This document shows, one piece after another, positions 1 to 8,932 of a DNA stretch of 64,000 nucleotides. Each line of letters opens with the position of its first letter. The stretch's first letter is position 1. The notes beneath the pieces were generated by a model that had not been told where the DNA came from, made no database searches, and saw nothing but the letters and a program-made list of their open reading frames with translations. Location of the stretch: assembly GCA_016182605.1 (NCBI GenBank), contig JACPGE010000122.1:1-64000 (forward strand). The letters are read 5' to 3'. Position numbers and translations under genes: made by a program. The DNA is from Candidatus Hydrogenedentota bacterium. Its GTDB lineage: Bacteria; Hydrogenedentota; Hydrogenedentia; Hydrogenedentales; JAEUWI01.

Positions 1-47
1 CTTTTCGACTCGAAAAGGAAAAATCATGACCAAAACGGAGGGGCAAG

Positions 48-134
48 ATGAAATCGAAAAAACGAAACGTGTCACCTAATATATTGCTCAGCAATGACTT
101 GGGGCAGAACGAGAAAAACTCAACCGGACACTAG
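48..134 (+). CDS. possible 28-residue ORF, unknown
   Basis: A short frame beginning ATG AAA TCG is preceded by GGAGG about six bases upstream, which is a good ribosome binding site. It encodes a lysine- and asparagine-rich peptide with no recognisable motif and stops just before the convergent hydroxylase gene. The surrounding bases are less GC-rich than the rest of the window. It could be a real small protein, the leader of something lost, or chance. Only the RBS and the intact frame support it. Confidence 0.2.
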   Translation: MKSKKRNVSPNILLSNDLGQNEKNSTGH

Positions 135-143
135 TGATGCGGG

Positions 144-992
144 CTATGCATTGTGAGAATCCTGCGGCTGTGATGGCCCGCGCTCGTGTGGACGGCGCAT
201 GAAGGGCCGCAGGAGCATGCCACGGACGGTACGCCATTGCCGTTCTTCGTGGACTTCGTCGAGGCCGAGCAGGATCTGGGCGGGGTCGCCGCGGAGCCGA
301 AAGGAGCCGAAGAGGCGGTCCCAGAGCGAAAGCACGCTGCCGAAGTTGGAGTCGGTTTCCGGCTGCCACCGGGAATGGTGGACCCAGTGCATCCAGGGGG
401 TGACGATGAGGGCGCGGGCAAGGGCGTCGAGGCGGCGGGGCACCCGCACGTTGCTGTGGTGGAAGAGGATGACGGGCAGCAGCACGGCCTCATACACCAA
501 TATCTGGGGCATGGTGATGCCGAGGAGCGGGAGGACGGCGAGCCGGGCCAGCGAAGAAAGCACGATTTCGCCGGTGTGGAAGCGGACGGCGGAGGAGGCG
601 TCCATTTCGCGGTCGGCGTGGTGGACGGCGTGAAAGCGCCAGAGGAAGGACACGCGGTGGTTGAGCCGGTGCCAGGCGTACATCCACGCGTCCAAGAGGA
701 GGAAGGCCACGGGCCAGGCGGCCCACGGCGGCAGTTGGGTCCACCGGACGAGGCCGAAGCCGTTGGCGCGCGCCCATTCGGTGGTGTACAGCAGCGCGCC
801 GGCAAAGAGCAGGCTTCCCAGCGCGGCGTTGATGAGGCCCAGCGCGAGATTGGCCGCGTTGTGGCTGAGGCGCCGCTGCCGCGCATGAACCAGGGGGATG
901 GCCGATTCCAGAAACCACAGAAACACCAGCATACCCGCGGCCACGGCGGGTTTGGCGCTGGCGAGCCAGGCGAGGGTGTCTGATGTATTCAT
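144..992 (-). CDS. sterol desaturase / fatty acid hydroxylase family protein
   Basis: Integral-membrane di-iron oxygenase of the sterol desaturase/fatty acid hydroxylase superfamily, 282 residues, a usual length. Four histidine clusters that bind the two irons are visible: HRLNH (108-112), HAVHH (121-125), FHHSN (177-181) and HWVHH (202-206). They sit between hydrophobic helices at about 13-32, 50-70, 90-107 and 155-180. The C-terminal tail is arginine-rich and polar. Members oxidise a C-H bond of a membrane lipid with O2; the substrate cannot be told from sequence. The gene stands alone on the minus strand. The family call is secure and the reaction is unknown. Confidence 0.88.
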   Translation of the reverse strand: MNTSDTLAWLASAKPAVAAGMLVFLWFLESAIPLVHARQRRLSHNAANLALGLINAALGSLLFAGALLYTTEWARANGFGLVRWTQLPPWAAWPVAFLLLDAWMYAWHRLNHRVSFLWRFHAVHHADREMDASSAVRFHTGEIVLSSLARLAVLPLLGITMPQILVYEAVLLPVILFHHSNVRVPRRLDALARALIVTPWMHWVHHSRWQPETDSNFGSVLSLWDRLFGSFRLRGDPAQILLGLDEVHEERQWRTVRGMLLRPFMRRPHERGPSQPQDSHNA

Positions 993-1267
993 GAAGCAGG
1001 CGCTTTCCGAACGGGGTTTGGCCGCAGTGGCGGATTGCGATTCGGTGGCTGAGAGAGACCATGCGCGCCAGACTGCGTTTGAACAAGTATATACGCTTCA
1101 TGACCGCCCCCGCGATCTGGGCTACAACGCTCGAATGGATGACAGCCCCTTGGTTCATGCAATCGGCCTCGTTTATCCACCTCAACGATACCCCACCTGG
1201 AAACTGGCGCGATTGCATCTGTGTTCCGCGGGACAGCCACTCATTCGTTGAATATTCGCCGGCACGC

Positions 1268-1314
1268 AGGGGGCTGTCATCTTTGTGAGTTCCACGAGCA
1301 AAGTGGCTGTCCCC
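1268..1314 (+). repeat. GGGGGCTGTC...GGCTGTCCCC dispersed repeat, copy 1
   Basis: A 47-base element running from AGGGGGCTGTCAT to AGTGGCTGTCCCC. The reverse complement of 40383-40429 matches it over all 47 bases with four differences, all transitions. A further short GGGACAGCCACT lies at about 1233. The element fills most of the roughly 370-base gap between the hydroxylase and the NmrA-like gene; I see no gene there. Confidence 0.75.
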
Positions 1315-1360
1315 GGCTCCGTGCAAATGCATTTCGCCGATCCAGGGTTGAATGCCACAC

Positions 1361-2296
1361 TCAATTGCTGCGATACGCGGCGTTGCGGTCAATGCGCCGG
1401 GCGAGTTCGCTGGTGTAGCGGCGGCCGAGGGCGTTCGCGTGCGCTTCAACCCAGGGGCTGAGGCGGGTGGCGCCGGTGGGCGGGGTGTCGACGTAAAGGA
1501 GCCCGGCCATGAGCCCGTCGATTTCGTCGCGGGTGATGATGACATCGCCGACGAGCTTGCCCGCGAAGGCACAGAATATGTGGCCCACGGCAGGCGGCAG
1601 GGCAACGATGGGGCGCTGTTTACCTATGCGCTTTCCGATGGCTTCGACGAGTTCGCGGTAGGTGAAGGTTTCGGGCCCGATGGCGTTTACGACTTCGTTG
1701 CCGGATTGTTTGCCGCCCTCGACAGCGAGTTGGGCGAGGTCGTCCACGTAGATGGGCTGCATGCGGTAATCGCCACCGGCGAAGAGTCCGAAGACGGGAA
1801 AACGACGCAGGGCCCAGGCGATGTTGTTGATGAGGATGTCTTCCTTGCCGAAGAGGACCGTGGGCCGGAGTATGGTGTGGGGGACGCCGGACTCTTGGAG
1901 GGCCTTTTCCAGGACGGCCTTTCCGTGGAAGTATTCGAGGGGCGAATCGAGGGTGGGGTTCGTGATGCTGACGTGCACGATACGCTGGACGCCCGCTGCG
2001 GCGGCGCATCGGAAGAGGATTTGCGTGTTGCGGACGGCGTCTGCGTGGGTGAAGCGCCTGTGGTTAAAGCGCACCCAGTACGTGTTGTAGAGGACATCCA
2101 CGCCGCGGAGGGATGCCGTCAGTTTCTCTGGTGCGTCGAAATGGAAAGGATGTGCGGGGACCTTGCCTTCGAAGGGGTTCTCGCGGTGGAGGGAGTTGGT
2201 GAGGGTGATGACGTTTTGGCCTTCCGCGAGCAAGCGGGAGGCGATGTACTTTCCCGAGTAGCCAAAAGCGCCCGTGACGGCGTGTGTGCCAGCCAT
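1361..2296 (-). CDS. NmrA-like / atypical SDR NAD(P)-binding protein
   Basis: Rossmann-fold protein of the atypical short-chain dehydrogenase group (NmrA/complex I NDUFA9-like). The N-terminus has the dinucleotide loop GAFGYSGKYIA, followed by a VYxxxxK-less core, which is typical of the non-catalytic atypical members. The chosen ATG gives 311 residues and has AAGGAG eight bases upstream. An in-frame ATG ten codons earlier lacks such a site. IVHVSITNPT and ILRPTVLFGKEDIL match the central strands of the family. Related proteins bind NAD(P) and act as redox sensors, assembly factors or sugar-nucleotide epimerases. No neighbour suggests a pathway, so the role is open. Confidence 0.8.
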   Translation of the reverse strand: MAGTHAVTGAFGYSGKYIASRLLAEGQNVITLTNSLHRENPFEGKVPAHPFHFDAPEKLTASLRGVDVLYNTYWVRFNHRRFTHADAVRNTQILFRCAAAAGVQRIVHVSITNPTLDSPLEYFHGKAVLEKALQESGVPHTILRPTVLFGKEDILINNIAWALRRFPVFGLFAGGDYRMQPIYVDDLAQLAVEGGKQSGNEVVNAIGPETFTYRELVEAIGKRIGKQRPIVALPPAVGHIFCAFAGKLVGDVIITRDEIDGLMAGLLYVDTPPTGATRLSPWVEAHANALGRRYTSELARRIDRNAAYRSN

Positions 2297-2520
2297 GGAA
2301 TCCACTCCTTCAAGATGGGGCAGCAAGTCGCGGCGGTCCGGCCGTTTGCCTTAATGCGACCTATTTGCATATAGGATAGAACAGGAGGCTCGGAAGTTCA
2401 AGGCGGCTCGGAGGAAACGGCAGGCCAGCCGGGCTCCATCGTCCCAGGCGCGCATTGCGCAGTGGACGCTTGCGCCAGTACAATGAGGGAAATCAAAGCA
2501 CCCGCGATGGAGTACGTTTC

Positions 2521-2871
2521 ATGAGTTCCCAGGAACCGCACCAATTCCCGCCCGCCCGGCGTCAAAAAGAACCGTATCCGCGGATGATCATTGTGTGCAT
2601 CGTCATCTCGTTGACCCTGTCTTTCGTGATGGCTTTTGTCTTGATGGGGGACTTCATTGAGCGCAACCAGGGGGGCTATCTGACCCCCGCCCTGGAATCT
2701 CCACCCGTACCCAAGATTCCGGACAACTGGACGCTGCCGGAAGATGCCGCCCCCACAGCGACCTTCAAGGAATCGATGCAGGCCGGTGAGACGCCGCAAC
2801 CCGCTCCCGCCGACCCCTTGGTGGATCCCGCCACTGGCGTGCCGGTACCCGACGTGCCACCGAGCCCCTGA
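2521..2871 (+). CDS. small single-pass membrane protein, unknown
   Basis: 116 residues. The N-terminus is charged (RRQKEPYPR), followed by one clear hydrophobic helix at about 26-45 (MIIVCIVISLTLSFVMAFVL), then a proline- and acid-rich tail of about 65 residues likely outside the membrane. I chose the ATG followed by SSQEPHQ because GGAG lies about a dozen bases upstream; an earlier in-frame ATG adds 22 unlikely residues. I do not recognise a family. It could be an anchored periplasmic protein. It lies on the same strand as the kinase operon but is separated from it by that operon's promoter. Confidence 0.5.
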   Translation: MSSQEPHQFPPARRQKEPYPRMIIVCIVISLTLSFVMAFVLMGDFIERNQGGYLTPALESPPVPKIPDNWTLPEDAAPTATFKESMQAGETPQPAPADPLVDPATGVPVPDVPPSP

Positions 2872-2963
2872 TCCGATTCCCCACGCTACGCCCCCCCCCA
2901 CGCCTTCCGATCACCCTTTTTTGCGTTTGTTTCTAAACTGCGAAATTTGAAAATTGTATTTTG

Positions 2964-2992
2964 TTGACAATAGTGCGATTAACTGCTAGAGT
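2964..2992 (+). promoter_or_regulatory. sigma70-type promoter for the kinase pair
   Basis: TTGACA (2964-2969) and TAGAGT (2987-2992) are separated by 17 bases in an AT-rich patch, with the first kinase start about 50 bases downstream. The -35 is a perfect consensus. It is the only strong promoter seen before the two kinase genes. Confidence 0.6.
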
Positions 2993-3041
2993 GTAGCTGA
3001 TCTACTATATGCTGTAAAAGTGTACTTGAGGATTTCCACCC

Positions 3042-5309
3042 ATGGTAGCTACTCCGGCAGGGCAGGCCTCCCTTATGGGGAAGGTCCTTGGACCCTACCA
3101 GATCGAGACCCTCATCGGGAGGGGCGCCATGGGAAGTGTGTATCTTGCCAAAGATACCGACCTGGGGCGCAAAGTCGCCCTGAAGGTGCTGCTGGGCAGT
3201 CTGGCCCGGAACCCCGATCAGATCGCGCGCTTCCAGCAGGAGGCGCGTTCGGCGGCCCCCTTGCAGCATCCCAACATCGTGGCGATTTACGATACCGGCA
3301 TTCGTCAGGGGGTGCCGTTTATTGCGATGGAGTATGTGGAGGGGGAGCCTCTGGATCGCTTCTTGCGCCGGAATGGATGCATCGACTGGCGCAACGCGCT
3401 GCACATTGCGCGGCAGGTGGCGAAAGCGCTGGATTGCGCGCACCAGGCGGGGATCGTGCACCGCGACGTGAAGCCGGCGAACATATTGATCGACAAGAAC
3501 GGGCACGTGCGTCTGACGGATTTCGGCATTGCGAAGGCCTACGAGAATCAGACGGGGCACACGGATCACGGGCAGTTGCTCGGCACGCCGAAGTACATGT
3601 CGCCCGAGCAGTGCCAGGAAGGCGCGAAGATCTCCCCCGCGAGCGATCTGTATTCGCTTGGGGTGACGCTCTTTGAAATGATCTCGGGGAAGCTGCCTTT
3701 CGAGGCCTCCTCGAATGTGGCCTTGATCAAGCGCATCACCAACGACGAGGCGCCGCGCCTGAACAAGGTGATGCGGGGCATCCCGGATGACGTGGCGCGG
3801 GTGACGGCGCATCTGATGGAACGCAATGCTTCGGCCCGGCCCGAGTCGGCGAGCGTGGTGGTCCTGGCGTTTTCGCGGCTCCTGCAGGAAAACGGGGGGA
3901 AGTCGGCATTGCCGGAGGCGCTTGATGCGTTCATTCGCGAGATGGCCGAGCCGCGCCCGCTGGGGAATGCGGCCACGCCCCTGCCGGCGAAGCGGCGCAC
4001 CCACCATGGACAGAAGCACCAGCGCGCCTACCACTATGCGCCTATCAGCGGCATGGCGCGAACAGCCGCCGCTATCTTGATCGTGTGCGCCGCGGCGGGC
4101 GGCGCGTATTGGCAACACCTGAAACCCCTCGGCCCGCAACCCGCGGCGCCCGTGCTGGAGCCGGTAGAGTTCAGCAGCCTCGAAGGGGGCGCGATTCAAG
4201 TGCCCCTGCCGCATGAGCAGTGGCGTGTGAATTCCATCCATTGGATCGGCGCGCGCAATGCCGTGGTGGTATCGGTCGCGGGCCGCGATGGCGGCATGCT
4301 GCACGGCACCCAGGGCCTGCTGGCGATTGATCTGGACACGCGCCGCGTGATCAGCCTTCAGGCGCCTGCCGGGCCCATGATCATGGCGGACTACGCACAG
4401 TATCAGCCCATGTCCGCGAGCTTGGGACTCCTCCCGCCGCTACCCGCGAAGACGCCGCTCTACGAGAGCATCGTGTGTCCCGTGTTCGATCGGGGCGGAC
4501 GCCGCGAGGGCGGCTCGATCCGGCTGGTGCCGCAGGCCTGGAATGAGGCGGTTCCGCGCGCGCAGGTGCTCCTCGAATGCGGCATTGACGCGTGGGATCC
4601 GAAGCTGCTCAATCCGTGGGCGAAACTGGGGCCGGGCGCGGCTGCGATACATCCCGAGGGCAACGCGCTGCTGGCGCTGCTCCGGGAAGACGGAAGCAAT
4701 TCGAGTCTCTTGCAGGAGTTCGGCGTGGGCGGCTGGCGCGCCACGGTGCGGAACACGTGGCGCTTTCCCGGCGAAAGCATCGCGCCTCAGAGCGTCCAGT
4801 ACACTCCCGATGGCACGCATGCGTTGTTCATGAAGATCCTGCGCAATGGCGACACCGAGCTGTGTGCCGTAAACACGCAATCGGGTGCGGAAGCGCCGCG
4901 GCCCGTTCATTCGGGGCCGCTCGATCCCGCCTATGCCGTGCACCCTTCCGGGGACCACGTTGCCGTGATGAACCGCAAGCAGCGCCAGGCAACGATTCAG
5001 TTTGCCGGCCTGGAATCCACCATGATCGCAGGTGGCGCCGTAGAGGGCGACTTCGGTCCGGAAGCGTGGCATCCTTCCGGCGATTATCTGGTCGCCCGCA
5101 TGGTGGATACGGAAACGGGACTGGACCAGCTCTACTCCGTGGGCATGGGGGGCACGGAGGCCCCGGAGCGCCTGACGCATTTCGAGACCGGTGTGCTGTG
5201 GCATGCGTCGGTCTCGCGCGATGGCGCGTGGGCGGCGACGGCGGTGGAAACGCGCTCGGGCGCGGCGGTGGTGTTCAGCCCGCTCCAGGCCGTTGGGCCA
5301 CGATCATAA
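3042..5309 (+). CDS. membrane-anchored Ser/Thr protein kinase with beta-propeller, copy 1
   Basis: Hanks-type kinase, 755 residues. The kinase domain (about 18-285) has the glycine loop GRGAMG (26-31), ATP-binding K48, catalytic HRDVKPAN (140-147), DFG (160-162) and the activation segment GTPKYMSPEQ. All catalytic residues are present. A basic linker (KRRTHHGQKHQR) precedes one transmembrane helix at about 340-357. The remaining ~390 residues are extracytoplasmic and show repeated units such as WHPSGDYLVARMV and YTPDGTHALF, typical of a TolB/PD40-like beta-propeller. The layout suggests a receptor that senses a periplasmic ligand and phosphorylates cytoplasmic Ser/Thr. It is followed after 48 bases by a paralogue, so the two are probably one transcript. 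Confidence 0.9.
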   Translation: MVATPAGQASLMGKVLGPYQIETLIGRGAMGSVYLAKDTDLGRKVALKVLLGSLARNPDQIARFQQEARSAAPLQHPNIVAIYDTGIRQGVPFIAMEYVEGEPLDRFLRRNGCIDWRNALHIARQVAKALDCAHQAGIVHRDVKPANILIDKNGHVRLTDFGIAKAYENQTGHTDHGQLLGTPKYMSPEQCQEGAKISPASDLYSLGVTLFEMISGKLPFEASSNVALIKRITNDEAPRLNKVMRGIPDDVARVTAHLMERNASARPESASVVVLAFSRLLQENGGKSALPEALDAFIREMAEPRPLGNAATPLPAKRRTHHGQKHQRAYHYAPISGMARTAAAILIVCAAAGGAYWQHLKPLGPQPAAPVLEPVEFSSLEGGAIQVPLPHEQWRVNSIHWIGARNAVVVSVAGRDGGMLHGTQGLLAIDLDTRRVISLQAPAGPMIMADYAQYQPMSASLGLLPPLPAKTPLYESIVCPVFDRGGRREGGSIRLVPQAWNEAVPRAQVLLECGIDAWDPKLLNPWAKLGPGAAAIHPEGNALLALLREDGSNSSLLQEFGVGGWRATVRNTWRFPGESIAPQSVQYTPDGTHALFMKILRNGDTELCAVNTQSGAEAPRPVHSGPLDPAYAVHPSGDHVAVMNRKQRQATIQFAGLESTMIAGGAVEGDFGPEAWHPSGDYLVARMVDTETGLDQLYSVGMGGTEAPERLTHFETGVLWHASVSRDGAWAATAVETRSGAAVVFSPLQAVGPRS

Positions 5310-5357
5310 CCGGCAAGCGCAAGCAGGGAAGCGCAACTTCAGGAGCTTTGAATTCAG

Positions 5358-7508
5358 ATGACCGCATCCCCGAACACGGCCCCGCAAACCTATATGCTGG
5401 GGAACTTTGAGATCATCGAATCGGTGGGCATCGGGGGGATGGGGATCGTGTACCGTGCGCAAGACACGGCGTTGAACCGATCGATCGCGCTCAAGATCCT
5501 GCGCGAGGATTTGCGCGCGAACGCGAGCATCGTGGCCCGCTTCCAGCGCGAGGCGGAGGCCTTTGCCACGCTCAACCATCCCAACATCGTGCGCATTTAC
5601 TCGGTGGGGAAGGTCGGGAATATCCCGTACCTGGCGATGGAGTTCATCACAGGCAAGCCCTTGAGCGAGATCCTCCAGGATCGCGGCCCGCTGCCTTGGC
5701 AAGAGGCCCTCATGATCGGGCGTCAGGTGGCGGAGGCCCTCTCCTGTGCGCACGCCTCGGGGATCATCCATCGCGACATCAAGCCGGCCAATATTATTGT
5801 GATGCGGGACGGGACGGCCAAGGTGACCGACTTTGGCATCGCGAAGGTGCTCAATTCCACGGAAGAACTGACGGTGGACGGCGCACGCCTGGGGACGCCC
5901 CAATACATGTGTCCGGAGCGCTGTCAGAATCTGAAGGTGACGCCGTCGAGCGACATTTACTCTTTGGGCGTGGTCCTGTTTCAGTTGATCAGCGGACGCC
6001 TTCCCTTTGAAGCCACCAGCTCGGTGGACCTGATCCGCCGCATCACCAGTGAGGCGCCCACGCGCTTGCGCCAGTTGGCGCCGAATGCGCCCGAGCCGGT
6101 GGAGCGCCTGCTCGCGTGCATGATGGAACGGGACTCCCGGGGCCGTCCGCAGAATGCGGGCGAGGTGAGCCGTCTGATCCAGCACGTCTTGGATGGCGGC
6201 ACCCTGGAGAACGATTCCGAGAAGCTCGCCCAGATGCTGGAGAGCTACCGGAAGTCGATCCCCACACCCGCGCCAGAGACTCGGGCACGCGAAACTTCGC
6301 GGGTGGTCCGCCTCCGCAGTGGATTCGCGGAATTCTGGTTCGGTCTGGCTCCGCTGGTGCGCATACTTATTGCCGCGGCGATCGTACTTGCCCTCTTCGG
6401 AGGGCTGGTATGGGGTGGCGTCCGCTTCATGCGCTCCGACGTGCTGCTGCCCACCCCGGCAAGCGCGGCCGCGAATGCGCGGGCCTGGCACGATGCCGCA
6501 CCCGTGGCGCGTTTTTACGATGAGACCGCGGATATTTATCTCGCGCAAATCAATCTTCCCGGATTCCGCGTCACTCAGATGGCGGAATTGAAGGGCGCCT
6601 CGGGCATATTGCTGCAACTGGATGGCGATGCGGCTTCGGCGCGATCGCAACAGCGGGCCGTGCTGGTGCTGAATCCGGAGATGCAAACGGCGTCGGTCGC
6701 CATTGCGCCGGTCGTGGCGTCGGGTGCCGCGGACTTCCGCCTGCTGGGCGCCTCCGGGAGCTTCAACGGCACGCCCGGTTATTTCATCAGCATGCCCGGC
6801 ACGACCGAGTTCTACGCGCTCGGCAACGATGCGCCGCCCGTGCAGGTGGCGGATGTGGCCGCGGCGTCGATGGCGCTCCAGACGCAGGGCGAGCGCCTGC
6901 TGCTGGCCTATACCGCGGGCGACGAGGCGCAATGGGTGCTTGCGGAGACCGCACTGAACGCATTCTACAAGAAGACCCTCCTCACGGCTTCCGGGCCGGA
7001 GATCTCCAGTCCGGCGTACAGCGCGAGTGGCCGGCACATCGCGTATCTGCGGCGCACAGGACCGGACACCCATCAACTTTATGTCATTGACACCGAAGCC
7101 CCGAAACAGGATGGCGCGGCGCTTCAGGAAGGGCGTATCAGTCTGCCGGCCAGGCCATTCAGCCCGGATGGGCAGCGCCTGCTGCTGAGCAGCAAGAACG
7201 AAACGGGCGAATCGCACATGCAGATACCGGCGGTCTCCGGAGCGGAGAGCGCGCAAATCCTGCCGGACGTTGTGGCGGCGGCGTGGCACCCGGTTCATGG
7301 GTACCTGCTCGCGGTCAAGCCGGATCGCGGGAAGCGCAACCAGCTTTACGCGATTGACCCAGCCAGCCCGGGCGCCGCAACGCAGTTGACGTATCTCAGC
7401 GCCGGCATCCAACCCTTGGTGCTTGTGACGGGCGAGGGCGCGCAGGCGATTGCCGCCCTGGCGGACGGGCCAAGCATCGCGGTGGTGCGCTTGCCCGAAA
7501 AGCCCTAA
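5358..7508 (+). CDS. membrane-anchored Ser/Thr protein kinase with beta-propeller, copy 2
   Basis: 716-residue paralogue of the preceding gene with the same layout. The kinase domain (about 15-280) has ESVGIGGMG (21-29), K46, HRDIKPAN (138-145), DFG (158-160) and GTPQYMCPERC. One transmembrane helix at about 332-354 precedes a propeller-like exterior (YSASGRHIAYLRR, FSPDGQRLLLSS). The glycine loop has an Ile where copy 1 has Arg. AGGAG lies about twelve bases before the ATG. Tandem duplication followed by divergence is the simplest origin. The different outer domains suggest the pair sense different ligands or form heteromers; this is inference. Confidence 0.9.
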   Translation: MTASPNTAPQTYMLGNFEIIESVGIGGMGIVYRAQDTALNRSIALKILREDLRANASIVARFQREAEAFATLNHPNIVRIYSVGKVGNIPYLAMEFITGKPLSEILQDRGPLPWQEALMIGRQVAEALSCAHASGIIHRDIKPANIIVMRDGTAKVTDFGIAKVLNSTEELTVDGARLGTPQYMCPERCQNLKVTPSSDIYSLGVVLFQLISGRLPFEATSSVDLIRRITSEAPTRLRQLAPNAPEPVERLLACMMERDSRGRPQNAGEVSRLIQHVLDGGTLENDSEKLAQMLESYRKSIPTPAPETRARETSRVVRLRSGFAEFWFGLAPLVRILIAAAIVLALFGGLVWGGVRFMRSDVLLPTPASAAANARAWHDAAPVARFYDETADIYLAQINLPGFRVTQMAELKGASGILLQLDGDAASARSQQRAVLVLNPEMQTASVAIAPVVASGAADFRLLGASGSFNGTPGYFISMPGTTEFYALGNDAPPVQVADVAAASMALQTQGERLLLAYTAGDEAQWVLAETALNAFYKKTLLTASGPEISSPAYSASGRHIAYLRRTGPDTHQLYVIDTEAPKQDGAALQEGRISLPARPFSPDGQRLLLSSKNETGESHMQIPAVSGAESAQILPDVVAAAWHPVHGYLLAVKPDRGKRNQLYAIDPASPGAATQLTYLSAGIQPLVLVTGEGAQAIAALADGPSIAVVRLPEKP

Positions 7509-7522
7509 AGCCGCAACCGGGA

Positions 7523-8932
7523 CTATGGCGCGGGCGCAGCGGGCTGTTTCTTCTGAACGGTGATCTGCACCTTGTGGCCCGCCATGTATTGCCGCAGGAT
7601 GTCCGCCGCCATGCCGTGCTTCCTCCGCTCCGCGTAGTCGACGGGCAGCAGGCCCTGACCATCCTTTACGTTGGGGTCGGCCCCGCGATCCAGGAGATAC
7701 ACCAGCAGCCGGGCATCGCCATCCGTGGCGGCATAATGAAGAGGCTGCGCGTCTTTGTAGCCGGGATCGTTAATCGGAATGCCCGCGTCGAGCAGGGCCG
7801 CCACGGCCTCCCGGTGGCCCTGCCGTGCCGCAAGATGGACAGCGCCGATACCCATCGCATCGCGGGTTTTCAGATCGGCGCCCGCCTTCATGAGGGCCTG
7901 GATGGATCGCACATCGCCCGCAAAGGCTGCGGCCAGCAGGGGCGTCGTCCCCCCGCCACTGACGGCATTTACATCGGCGCCGCGCGCAATGAGGTGCTCC
8001 ACAATATCGCCGTGTCCGCCGGTGGCCGCCAAGTGCAAGGCGGAACCCATTTCGATATTGAGGGCGAGCGGGTCCACGCCCTGCGACTCCAGGAATTCCA
8101 CCATATCCAGATGGCCACCGAGCGCCGCTTTGTGCAACAAGGTGTTCCGGTCGGTGCTGGTGACAGTATAGGGCACGCCACGCGCATGCAGTTGCTCCAG
8201 CCCATCCCGGTTGCCGAATTCGGCAGCGTAGTGCGCGGGTGTGTATCCGTTGGCATCGCCCGCGAGGGGGTCACAGCCGCGCTCCAGCAGTTCGCCCAGA
8301 AACTCGTTCAAGAGCATTCCCGCGGCCAGGTGCAGGCAGCCCCCGCCCACACCGGGAATGCGGCAAGGGTCCGCCCCAGCGCTGATGAGCCGGTGTACCA
8401 TGTCGAGATGCTTCTCCGCCAGCGCGAGGTGGAGCGGGGTAATGCCGCGTTGCACCGCCGCGCCCTCCACGGAGGCCCCCCGGGCAAGCAGGGCCTCCAC
8501 CATCGGCATGTCATTCGCCCGCGCGGCCAGATGCAGGGCGGTCAGGCCTTCGAGGGACTGCGCATCGATCTTCGCGCCTTTGTCGAGCAGGTACATGCTC
8601 AACTCCGGGTGTTTCTGCTGCACGGCGAGATGGAGGGGCGCCCAACCGTTCTTGTCGGCGGCATTGATGTCGCAGCCGAGATCGAGAAGCAACTGCACAT
8701 TGGCGAGCTTGTTTCCGCGCACGGCATGGTGCAGCCAGGTTGCGCCATTCTCCGATACGGCCTTGAGGTCGGCGCCCTCGTCCAGCGCCTTCAGGATGGC
8801 TTCCGGTGTGCCTTCCGCGAGGATGCGCGGCAATCCATCGGCGCTCATGTCGGTGTCTGCCTGTGCGGCAAGCGACACCAAGCACGTAAAGACAAACCAA
8901 GCAACGGCAACCGTGAGTACGCACCGGTTCAT
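7523..8932 (-). CDS. secreted ankyrin-repeat protein
   Basis: 469 residues from the chosen ATG, which starts a signal peptide (MNRCVLTVAVAWFVFTCLVSLAAQA). About twelve ankyrin repeats follow; many have the consensus GxTPLHLA and the LLxxGADxN turn (NGWAPLHLAVQ, EGLTALHLAAR, GTTPLLAAAF). The C-terminus is a basic, proline-rich tail. Ankyrin stacks bind other proteins, here presumably in the periplasm or outside. The start overlaps the stop of the upstream aminoacyl transferase gene in an ATGA, so translation is coupled, with GGAG about eight bases before the ATG. No enzymatic domain is visible. Confidence 0.85.
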   Translation of the reverse strand: MNRCVLTVAVAWFVFTCLVSLAAQADTDMSADGLPRILAEGTPEAILKALDEGADLKAVSENGATWLHHAVRGNKLANVQLLLDLGCDINAADKNGWAPLHLAVQQKHPELSMYLLDKGAKIDAQSLEGLTALHLAARANDMPMVEALLARGASVEGAAVQRGITPLHLALAEKHLDMVHRLISAGADPCRIPGVGGGCLHLAAGMLLNEFLGELLERGCDPLAGDANGYTPAHYAAEFGNRDGLEQLHARGVPYTVTSTDRNTLLHKAALGGHLDMVEFLESQGVDPLALNIEMGSALHLAATGGHGDIVEHLIARGADVNAVSGGGTTPLLAAAFAGDVRSIQALMKAGADLKTRDAMGIGAVHLAARQGHREAVAALLDAGIPINDPGYKDAQPLHYAATDGDARLLVYLLDRGADPNVKDGQGLLPVDYAERRKHGMAADILRQYMAGHKVQITVQKKQPAAPAP

